Positions 38,531 through 48,102 of a DNA stretch of 64,000 nt are shown here, one piece after another. The DNA is from Gorsachius magnificus. Taxonomy: Eukaryota; Chordata; Aves; Pelecaniformes; Ardeidae. Each line of letters starts with the position of its first letter. Position 1 is the first letter of the stretch. A program made the position numbers and the translations under genes. A model generated the notes under the pieces. The model saw nothing but the letters and a program-made list of their open reading frames with translations, was not told where the DNA came from and made no database searches. The stretch lies in NCBI GenBank assembly GCA_034008185.1, contig CM067081.1, forward strand, positions 153,108,258 through 153,172,257, in the 5' to 3' direction.

Positions 38531-38599
38531 GGGTTGGACTAGATGACCTCTAGGGGTCCCTTCCAACCCAAAACATTCTATGATTCTATGATTCTATGA
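38531..38599 (+). other. CR1 3' hairpin and octamer tail
   Basis: Inverted arms GGGTTGGA (38531-38538) and TCCAACCC (38562-38569) are followed by AAAACATTCT and about three ATTCTATG octamers ending at 38599. In CR1 this 3' structure and the short tandem tail are the conserved end recognised by the element's own reverse transcriptase. Both young copies in this window keep it intact. Confidence 0.9.
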
Positions 38600-38604
38600 A
38601 CATC
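38598..38604 (+). repeat. Candidate right target-site duplication of the large CR1
   Basis: GAACATC, the same heptamer as at 34941-34947, spans the end of the CR1 tail and the first host bases. Confidence 0.4.
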
Positions 38605-39849
38605 TGAATTACCTGAACAAAATATTTTCTTTTATACTCCAACACTGACAAATCTTCCAATTCATCTTTATAGAGTGCCCATTGGCAAATGATCAGTGGG
38701 GATTCAAGGGCTTCACAAGTGATTTTTTTCATTATCAATGAAGCATGACGACAATAGGAAGAGCAATATGAATTGTTATTTGTTTATCACAGTACTCAGA
38801 TTTGCACAACAGGAATAATTCCAGCAGAACTGCTAAACCGAAGACTGAGAAATCAGATCCTGACTACCTGATTAAAACAGGGGGCAAAGAGGGAGAGAAA
38901 ACAAGCATGATAAATCAGAAAGAGAAAATCAAAGGTACAACTTACACAAGTAGAAAAAAAGATAAAACAGAAGTGACTTAAAAGCAGGAGACAAAAGCAT
39001 TTTGTGATACAGTAAAATGAAGCATGAAATAATTACGTGAGATGTTCCTGTAATTTGGTAAAAACCCCAGACTTTGAATGAGGAAGGGGATGCCTGTTTG
39101 GCCTTTGGTCAGTGCCCCATTATCTCTCAATGTCTCCAGAAACCCTTGTGCTAGAATTACACTTCCAAAGAATACTAGGAGTGAAAAAAGTTTTGGTAAA
39201 TCTGTATTGGATGTGGGGGTGGGGAGGCAGAAAATAACTGCAAAAAATTATTTAAACATTTAGTCTGAAAGGACTGAATAATATCTTTTTAATGGGGACT
39301 TAAGGTGACTGTTTTGTAGTCCTAATCATATATTCTTGGAATATTAATTTCTGATAATGTAAAGATATCTATTTATGTGTAGTGCAGACTTTGAGCTATA
39401 TGGCTGGTATAAAGATACTGACATATCCAATGAGAAAAAGTGTGAAGTCCATAAAAACTCTTGAGAAAGGCTGTGAAAATAGTGAAAGCAATAACTGAGT
39501 GTACAAGAAGTATTTACATTTTAATTGCAGAGATACTGGAGCTAATACTGTCACAAGCTTTTAAAACTAATTTCTTCACATTGGTACATTGGTTCTTGGA
39601 GGCTGACAAAGTTTTGAAAAGCAGCATTGCAGATGTCCTTTCAGGCAAATGTTTTCTGGCCAAGCAATATGAGCATTATGAAACTTCCTATAATCCACTT
39701 CAATGTCCCAGTGTGAAAAATACAAGTGAAATTAAAATTACATGGTATCAAAAATAAAAACAGCTTTTAAGGATTTTTTTAAGGAGCCATACAATTCTGT
39801 GAATATTAGAATGTTTTAATCTTGCTCCAGAAACTAACCTGGTTTTATA
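38605..39849. other. Unique non-coding DNA
   Basis: No gene recognised. A 98-codon plus-strand frame at 39461-39757 is the longest. It has no motif I know and ends in AT-rich sequence. Confidence 0.5.
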
Positions 39850-40060
39850 AATAATAATTTACGTGCTATTACCCACAATTCTTTGCCGCAAGTTCTTGCT
39901 TGCGGTAACTTTGAGAAACTTTTGATTCTGATTATATCTGAGGTAATACTCAAGCTTGCCATTCCCATATATCTTTAAAAAATCTCAGCAAGAAAAATAA
40001 ATTATCAAATGCCCATCTTAGCTTTGAGTGATAGTCCCTGCAATTATTAACTATAATTTA
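39850..40060. other. Candidate conserved element with 10-bp hairpin
   Basis: A near-perfect inverted repeat lies at 39883-39892 (TTGCCGCAAG) and 39899-39908 (CTTGCGGTAA), with a 6-nt loop and one G:T pair. It is CpG-bearing in a CpG-poor setting. The flanks contain TAATAATTTACG, AACTATAATTTAGG and similar AT motifs. No coding frame or repeat explains the block. Function is unknown. Confidence 0.28.
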
Positions 40061-40299
40061 GGATTTGCCAAAATTAGAATGAGTAATATCAGATCAATTT
40101 TCTGCTCATCTTTCAAATTGACAGAACCCACACAGAAAATATCCATAGAAAGACTATAGAAATATGTCTTTTTTTCCCCATCTTTGCTGACTTTGAAGGC
40201 TGGTCTGTTGGAGATTAAGATTACTTATTTCGCTGGAACTACATCTTCAAAAAAAAGTTTGGAGCTTAATTAAACATCTGAGCAAATAAAAAGTGGAAA

Positions 40300-40660
40300 C
40301 AACGTTGTGCAAACTTTTTGTTTAAATTTATTTGCTCTTTTGAATTTACAATCTGTTTGTGTATACGCTTTGATTTAAATAAATATGCTAATTCAAAATT
40401 ATTCAACGGTTCCATGCAGGTAGATCTCTTCCCATCAGCAGCTCATAAAATGCGTTCACTAGAGTGTCATATATCACATATATGTGAGAACAGAGTGAAT
40501 CTGCATTGGGTGCTACAAAACTCCTGGTTTATGTACAGCAGGTTGGTACTAGGCAGTGAGATAAAGCGGGTCTCTTGCGATTACACTGCTGAAATCAGAA
40601 GATGCCCAACTGCAACATCTGAATTAGGAGCCGCAACATGGGAATAGTGTGAGATTGTGT
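40300..40660. other. Candidate conserved non-coding element
   Basis: This unique stretch has scattered CpGs, a 14-bp perfect palindrome TCACATATATGTGA at 40474-40487, and TAATTCAAAATTATTC near 40390. A 109-codon frame (40318-40647) crosses it but lacks protein-family signatures and begins in T-rich DNA. I favour a non-coding reading. Confidence 0.28.
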
Positions 40661-40739
40661 GAAGAGATATGCATTTCCATTTTAAAGAGGAGTCCACTCT
40701 GCAAATGAGAATAACGCAGTGACTCTCCCCCTTCAGAAT

Positions 40740-40970
40740 ACAGCCTTGAAATGTAACCCGTACAAGAGTCAGTAATGTTTATTGATTTAGCAACAAGCTG
40801 CTAAGAAAATAAAAAAATCTAAAAGTCAATAACGTAATTAACTAATGGACACACCGCTGTTATCAATTTACAATTACATTATTTTGCATATTATTATACA
40901 CAGTTATGAAGCTGCTATTTAGCACTCTTAAATCTTGTTAATTGCACACAGCTACTATTAAAATACAATT
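40740..40970. other. Candidate conserved non-coding element, homeodomain/POU motif-dense
   Basis: Dense ATTA/TAAT cores occur here: ACGTAATTAACTAATGG near 40830, TTACAATTACATTATTTTGC near 40867, GTTAATTGCACAC near 40937. A near-octamer TTTTGCAT overlaps them at about 40882-40889. A TTAGCA/TGCTAA inverted repeat lies at 40787-40804. The texture resembles developmental enhancers, but no conservation data are available here. Confidence 0.33.
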
Positions 40971-43138
40971 CTGTCACCCTTTCCTCCCCAGTCCACTTAG
41001 TGTTAGGATGCAATTCTGTCCATGTTTGCTCCTTCCTCCCACACCAAGCCTTCCAGGCATTGAACTGATGGAGAGTCCAGGGGGTTGTCCATTGGGGTTC
41101 CCTCTGTCATCCTCGTGGGCTTGGGTCTGCAGGTCCACAGCACTGCTGGCTGTAGGTGTTTCCACCCCTAACATCAGAAAGTCCACCTGCCTTTGTTGTC
41201 TTGTTGATTTTATACCTTATTTTCCATTTCTCCCCATATCCACACACACCTTTTCATTGCTTTTATTCTCTTTTTCTGCTCGGTCTCCAGAAAAAAAAAG
41301 CAACATGCTTCTAGTCAGTTTTTCCACGCTGATGCTAATTTTGTTGCATCTGTAACCGAATTTGGCATCTTGGCTACCCTTAGCTGGGCAATCTGTATCT
41401 TATATGATTAAAAGGCTCCCCAGCTCCCTTTGGCCGTTTTGTACTGGTTACATATGGTTACCTTATGTATTTGATTGTAGCCTTAATTCCTCTGCCTATT
41501 TCCTACTAAATTCGAGCACTTTCTCGTCTTGCATGCAAACAGTCCATACATCAGAGCAACATGCTTTTCTCACTCTGTGTTTTGGAATACACATTTTCCT
41601 GCTTTTGTGTAGCTGCTCAATTACAAATCATTGGCCTTGATATGTTCACTGGACAATCTCCTAGTTTCCTGCAGAGAACTGTGTTGTTTATGGGGTCCAA
41701 TACTCCACTGGGATTTCTTGCTCACAGCAATAAAGTAAAACAAGATAATAACATGCTCTCAACTTCGTGATTCATGCCTGTCATACATGTTGTTTTATTT
41801 ACTTTCAAAATACATTACGGTTTTCCTGCTTTTCCTGTAGAGCTCCTCTCCTTTTCTTTAGTTGTGGGGTTTTTTCATTTATTTGATTTTACAAATACAG
41901 GCTTCAGGATCTCCTTCTCACTCAGTCAGTGACATGAATCAGAACTTAACAGCTGAAACATCTTCATGACACCACTGACATCCCCACCGAGATTTTTCCA
42001 CTGTCAACAGCTGGCTAAGAATCAAGCACATGAGAGTGTGCGAGCTTGTTTCATGGACGCAAATGTAGCTTTAGCATCCTTGGTTAAATTTAAATGAAAA
42101 CCAATTCTTAGAAGTGTCAGCAATCCAAAGGAGGAATCTTGACAGAGTACAGCCATTTCGAGACAGAGAAAGATGGTGATTCTTTAAAGAATGAGGATCA
42201 TCCTACTCAGCAGACCTGTCTCTACCCACACTCTGCTAAGGAGAGTTAAATTATTTGATATGAAGAAGATGAAAGTGTGGGACAATCTGGGCAATATGAA
42301 TAGATGGAGCTGAATGTAAACCCCAGAGGTGCAGTCCCTGCTGCTATTTATCAGAGCAGCTTTACCTGCTCTTTATCAAGCGTTAGTGCAGGCACGCCGC
42401 TATCAATGCCAATGAGAGCCGTGTTTTCCCCTATAATTTCTGAAGCCACATTTCAGTGTTTTATGCCTCTGTGATCATGCAAAGCATCGAAGTAGAGAAT
42501 AGCTTTATTCTCTGCTAACGTCCTCTGTTACTGACTTCACATCTTTAAGAGTCTGTGAACATTAAATTGACAGAAAAAGGGAACACCTCATTAAAAGAAA
42601 CCTTACTTCAGTTAAAAGAGCACACTGGTGCGGTTAATAAGGCTATGTTTTGCCATATCTAGTTTTTTTACTGCATTTGACAAGAATGAAGAACAGAAGC
42701 CATGAAACAGTTTTTCCAAAGGAAAGGGGATTCCTTGTGTCATTTGGTACTTAGGATTGATTTTCTTTAACATTTCCTAGAGTATGTAAAACACTTGAAT
42801 AGCTTCTGAGTGTAATCGGCATCCCATGTAGCTAACCCACTGTGAAAACTCTGTCTTTCTTGGATCTGTACTTCTTTTGCTTTTTCATTATTCATCAATG
42901 TGTCTCACTCTGGAGTATTACTGTGTTCTTTTTTAATCAAGTACTGTGTTGCTGTTAGGAACAGAATCCTTCCCTTTTGTACTGATAAACATAGACGTGC
43001 TTCATTTAAAATCTGAATCAAAGCACTTGAATTCTTTGTCTCTTGAGAGCTTCTGAATGTTACTGAAGCCATATATTCTCCACAGAAAACTTCAAGGAAG
43101 GTCAAAAAAAGGAAAGATTGTACAATGGTTCCTCAACA
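40971..43138. other. Unique non-coding DNA, candidate conserved blocks near 42.0-42.56 kb
   Basis: No gene recognised. A 137-codon plus frame (40942-41355) and others up to 92 codons have no family motif. Blocks at about 42030-42110 and 42340-42560 look conserved by texture. One example is CTTTATCAAGCGTTAGTGCA near 42371, next to GGCACGCCGCTATCAATGCC. The sequence gives no direct proof of function. Confidence 0.35.
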
Positions 43139-43544
43139 ATTTTTCTTTTCCTTATTATTTTCTTTTTCCTTTTCTTTCTTTCTCTTTCTTTTTCTTTTTT
43201 CTTTTTCTTTTCCTTTTTCTTTTTCTTTTTCTTTCTCTTTTTCTTTTTCTTTCTCTTTTTCTTTTTCTTTTTCTTTTTTCTCTTTTTCTTTCTCTTTTTT
43301 TCTTTTTCTTTTTCTTTTTCTTTTTTTCTCTTTTTCTTTTTCTTTTTCTTTTTCTTTTTATTTTTATTTTTATTTTTATTTTTCTTTTTGTCTTTTTCTT
43401 TTTCTTTTTCTTTTTCTTTTTCTTTTCTTCTTTTCTTTTTCTTTTTCTTTCTCTTTTTCTTTTCTTTTTCTTTTTCTTTTTCTTTTTCTTTTTCTTTTCC
43501 TTTCTCTTTCCTTCTCCTTTTCCCTTTCCCTTTCCCTTTTCCTT
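43139..43544 (+). repeat. 406-bp near-pure homopyrimidine (CTTTTT)n tract
   Basis: Almost uninterrupted T/C for about 400 bp. It is mainly CTTTTT and CTTTCT units, with four TTTTTA units at about 43355-43382, one A pair near 43153-43156 and one G at 43390. It ends in about three CCCTTT units. Open frames of 140-180 codons in all three plus frames (Phe/Ser/Leu) and on the minus strand (Lys/Arg/Glu) are pure repeat artefacts. Long mirror-like homopurine/homopyrimidine tracts can adopt triplex (H-DNA) structure. Confidence 0.95.
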
Positions 43545-45699
43545 AAGATTCCAGAAAACAAAAGCTGAGAGATGGTTTGGGAGTTTTGCGACCACTATGT
43601 GACATCAGAAACCTAAACTTCAATCTCTTGCAGCTTGCTAATATCTCATTTCCAAAGATACTTGGGCAACTTTTGTGACACTCAAAGGCTACTCAGGGGA
43701 ATGGGTACTTGAATTCAGAGAGTTAAACATCATAAATACTTTTGAAAACATGTGAACATATTGGAGGTCTATTCCTGAAAACACACATTGCCTTTTTCTT
43801 CATATTGGTCTCTCACACAGAGTCTCCCATTTATTGTGTGGGGATAACAGCAATTCCTTATCTTGGGGCAGGGGGTGGGTCCTGGTCGTAAATTCCTGTC
43901 CCATGTTTCTCTAGCCTCCTCAACAGTGTGGTCATATGTTACATTTTCAAGACACTGCAAGGGTCTTTCTATAGCCTATGTCAGGCTCTTAAATACCCAA
44001 CTTCTGTGCTAGCCACAGTTAGTGACAGATGCAAGCTATTGCTAAAGATGCCAGCCATATCTGAAGGCTTTTTGTTTGCTTTGAGGAATATGTGCCTTTT
44101 TCACTAGTTTCCTTTGGGAAACTCCAAATAAAAATTGAATGTTTACGGAATTTCATTTCCAACCAAAACCTACTTTCTCTGTGTTAGTCTGGTTTTTGAA
44201 AGACATAACGATTCCTGAGAAACTGGACTGCAGCTTGGAAATAACAGTAGTGCAGATGATTAAGTCCAATACAGATATCATAATTATGGGATCTCAAATG
44301 AGCTTACAAGGCTGAGCATTGGCTCCTTGTGCCATAGCATGTACGACATCATGTAATGCATATGCATAATTTGATACACATATGTTTTCTCACTCAGTAT
44401 ACAGATTCAATGTTGGTAAGCTAGCTGATATATTTATCTTCCTTACTCAACGGTTATTTAATGCATACCATACAGAACTCCAACCCTGCAACAAACACAA
44501 GCGTAAGGCTCAAAACTGCTAAAGTGTGCATGACAGAATCATTATGTAAGGCATGGAAAACATGACCGATTAAAAATATTTCAGTACAGCAACTTCACCA
44601 GTATCCTGCAGAACTGGAAACTAATCAGGAGTCCTCAGTTCTGATACATTTTTAAACAAATAATCTATAGTTTATAAACAGATTATATCACTATTACCAA
44701 GTAATACTATGACTTTAAAAGCAACTAAGTTTTTAAATGTGAACTAAAGAGTTAATTATTTCTTTATGTATATGCAGAAGATGTAATATTAGCAAAATGT
44801 GACTGGGGTACTGGGAAGAATAAACTTTCTATCCGCTTGCACTTGCATTCTTTTTTCTAAAGTATTTCTTTTCTTGAAACATTGTTTACCAGCCAGTTAG
44901 ATGAGTGATAATCAGAGCTGGTCAGGCTGCTATATGGCTCTCATTTGCGCCATGCAAAGTCGTCTTTTCATTATCACCAGTGGAGAATTTTATTGAGAAG
45001 CTGCTTTGTGCTGCTGCAGTGTATGGTAGATGCTTAAGTCACCGTGACGGAGAAAATACAAACATCTCTAGCAAAGAGTTGGTCACATGCGTAAACTGTA
45101 ATCCAGATCAAGCTAACAAACTAATCCGTGTGTGACAGCTATAAATAAGATAGCCTGGGCTTTTCTCCCCCAGGAAGAATTAAATTTTGCATGTGGCAGT
45201 ACAAAATAATAAAGAAAACCTGATATGGAACTTGAAGCAAGCCTATTTAATTTCTGCTGTCCAGAATCAACTTCTGCTCATATTAAGCTTCAGGAAGGAA
45301 AACTTTTCTTTCATGTACTTGTGTTATAATCTCTTTTTCACAAGAGCTGAGCTTGAATTCCCCTTGGTCAAAATAAAACATGGGAATTGTATAGTAGAAT
45401 AAATTAGCTTTCTTTACATGACATCCAATCTTGAACTAGTTTTGAATGAGAACAAAAACCTGGTGAAGAGCATTTGATGACAGAAGTGTGTGTTGGTCTT
45501 TCATTGTGACAGAGTAAATTGAGTAACAAGTTATAGTAGTGACTATAAAAAAAAACAACCATGTGAGAGGCTCGTTTTGTCATCCATATTCTAATCCCAA
45601 ACCAGTTAAAATTACTAGAGAGACTCCTAATGCCTTTAGTAGGCTTTGACTCAGTCTGTGAGGCAAGCCATCAATACTAAATTACTCTCAGGATATAGA
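43545..45699. other. Unique DNA with two candidate conserved blocks
   Basis: No gene recognised. At 44335-44500 a 12-bp palindrome ATGCATATGCAT (44356-44367) overlaps a POU-like TATGCATAAT. At 44890-45150 a 76-codon frame coincides with CpG-bearing sequence such as GTCACCGTGACGGAG near 45038 and ACATGCGTAAACTG near 45087. That frame has no known motif, so a conserved non-coding element or an unrecognised short exon are both possible, the former more likely. Confidence 0.3.
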
Positions 45700-46050
45700 C
45701 TAGACTAGAATAGAATATTTCAATTTTAAAGTACCTGCAATGATCATCTATTTGAACTCTCTGACCACTTCAGGGCTGACTAAAAGTTAAAGCATACTAT
45801 TAAAGGCATTGTCCAAATGCCTCTTAAACACTGACAGGCTTGATGTGGTCTGACACCCCAGGATGTGGTTTGCCCTCTTGGCTGCTAAGGCACGCTGCTA
45901 ACTCATATTAAACTTACTGTCAACCAGCACCCCCAGATCCTTTTCTGTAGGGCTGATCTCCAGCCGCTCCTCTCCCAATATATACTTGTGTCTGGCATTA
46001 CTCCATCCTAGGTGCAGAATCCGGCATTTGTTCTTGTTAAATTTCATATA
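45700..46050 (-). mobile_element. CR1 LINE with internal deletion
   Basis: The left part (45700 to about 45840) is a minus-strand CR1 3' end (AGAATAGAATATTTC, CAATGATCATCTATTTGAAC, CCACTTCAGGGCTGAC, CACTGACAGGCTT). From about 45855 the sequence jumps to a more internal reverse-transcriptase segment (AGGATGTGGTTTGCCCTCTT, CAGCACCCCCAGATCC, CTAGGTGCAGAATCCGGC). In minus orientation this still encodes [13 protein letters not shown] and [15 protein letters not shown]. Several hundred bp normally lie between these two CR1 parts, so the copy carries an internal deletion, or two fragments sit end to end. It stops near 46050. Confidence 0.85.
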
Positions 46051-48066
46051 GGCTGATCGGATTTCATCTGTGGAAATTGGTGAGAAACACAGAGATGAGA
46101 ACCATATGAATTTAAAACTGATAACAAAACAATTTGTTTTCATTTAAAAAAAGATAAGCGCAGCAACAAAAAATATGTTTTCAGCTACAAAACAGGTGTA
46201 CATCTCCCAGTCAGGGTTTGTTTCTCCTTTCTTTCTCCTGTCAATCAGCTCAGAAGAGAAAATGAGAGCTGGTAGAGCTGTTCAATACAATCAATTTCTT
46301 CAGACTTGGCTAGATGGCTTGAGTACATTGTGATGCCAGATCATCTCCAAAGCAAGCACAGGACAACTCCAAATCTGCTCCCTTATGCAGACAAGCCCAA
46401 ATAATTCAGCCTGGCTGAATAGATTATATGTTTACCTCATGCTAAATTCTGAAATGGACACTTCAAAAAAGATCAAAGGAGTCCAAGTCTAGGTAGCCTT
46501 GTCACAAAGTGTTTAGGTTACAAAATGGCTTATAATTCAAATAACAGAAGAGAGTATTCTGTTTTAATAACTTGTTCCCCCTATTTGGTGTTCAAGACAT
46601 AAAATATTACAGCACAATTTAAATGAATATAACATTAATGATAATATAGCACTAAAACAATTAACAATAACAATAATGACAATAAAGCTGTCCTGCAAGA
46701 ATTCTAATTTGCCCCATTGGAACATGTCCTTCAAGTTCATTGACTTCTAGATAAGTTTCCAAAAAGAAATATGACCAAAATATAAAAAGATATATTTAAG
46801 TGTTTGGGTTAACATCACCCATAGAAAATCACATTTGATGGGAGAAAATAATAATAATTGCTATTTAAATGAGAAGCAGAAGCTAAGCTATAAGTCAAGT
46901 GCAAATGGGTTTCCTTAATCATCCACTAAAATAACAGAGAAATTGAGTCTAAATCTGGAAAGCTTCTGAAATATTACATGGTGCAACTTCTGTGGCCAGC
47001 AAATCTCAGATAGAAAGCCAGATCTTTTCACTATTTAATCTTCCTCCCACAGCCAGCCTCTGGGCAGCAGGTGGAAAGAGCCAAAAGCTGGTCTGTCATT
47101 CTGCAAGGATACCCATCCCAGTTGTGAACCCAAGGCAGGTGTCTGCAGACAGCCCAGAAACAGGCATCCTGTGATTCTCCCATCACAAGGGTGATAGGAA
47201 CTCCTGCTGCTGGTGTCCAGGAGGTTTCATATGGGGTGAGTGAATCCTGTGTTCAGGTAGGCATCAAAAGGAGAGCTGAAGTGAGATGCAGAAAGCTTGA
47301 ACCCAGCTTTCTGCCCAGGAGTGAATTTTATTCTCCATCTGCATCTGAGCAAATAAGCTTCACAGATATTTCTGATGTGAATTTGTGCAAGTAAATCTCA
47401 GTTACTGGGGATTCTGTGGGTGGAAACCACAAAATCAAAGAACCAAACCAGACTACAATAGGGTGTACATATGATCAAAACAAATCCACCTGAAAATAAG
47501 GACAATATACCTATATACATATTTAAAAGATCATTTGCCTGTTTCTAGTCAGTCTCTCATGTCTACATGTGCAAGGAGTAGGTAACAGCCTACAGATTAT
47601 TCAGGCTTTCCTTCCTTGTACCCATCACACCCCTAAAATGACAGCTGAACTGGGCCAATGCCAACCTCATAACACAGTATATAAATTACTCAATTCAAAA
47701 GAAATCCTACCGCAGTTTTGAACGGAAAAGACCAGCTCACTGAGAAGAATGGTGACATCCGTCTCTGAGTCCCATAGGACAGGCAATGCTTCCTAGTGGT
47801 GGTGGCCTCAAAGTAGAAAATAAAGTAGACCCAACCAGGACTCCAGCTGCTTTGTAATAATTATGTTGGCTATTTCTTCTCAGTTACTTAATGAAAAACT
47901 ACACACTCAGGCATATTTCTTTTGCTACACTTCTCATTCCTAATTGTACTCTCTGGAGCTGGTTATTAATTTGAAGAAGATACAATTATTCGGCAATGCA
48001 GGGGTCCTGCAATTTCTTTAAAACTCAATTTTATTAGAAAACAATAAAGTTAAACTGATGATCCTG

Positions 48067-48102
<36 letters not shown>

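Larger units (their letters stand above)
34948..38599 (+). mobile_element. Large CR1 LINE retrotransposon, 5'-truncated (3.65 kb)
   Basis: A single, nearly continuous CR1 copy. In order it carries the 3' part of ORF1 (SGNH-esterase-like), ORF2 with an AP-type endonuclease and a reverse transcriptase, a roughly 96-bp 3' UTR with the GGGTTGGA/TCCAACCC hairpin, and an (ATTCTATG)n tail ending at 38599. Full-length avian CR1 is about 4.5 kb, so roughly 0.8-0.9 kb of 5' sequence (5' UTR and N-terminal ORF1) is missing. Truncation at the 5' end is typical of target-primed reverse transcription. The only obvious break in the retained coding sequence is a shift at 37255. Identity to the 21.8-kb copy (about 98%) marks a young subfamily, possibly CR1-J- or CR1-E-like, but I cannot name it with certainty. 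Confidence 0.95.

Noticed and set aside
43057..43602. Long Phe/Ser/Leu-rich and Lys/Arg/Glu-rich open frames of 140-180 codons on both strands
   Set aside because: They are translations of the homopyrimidine tract in every frame. No unique protein sequence is present.
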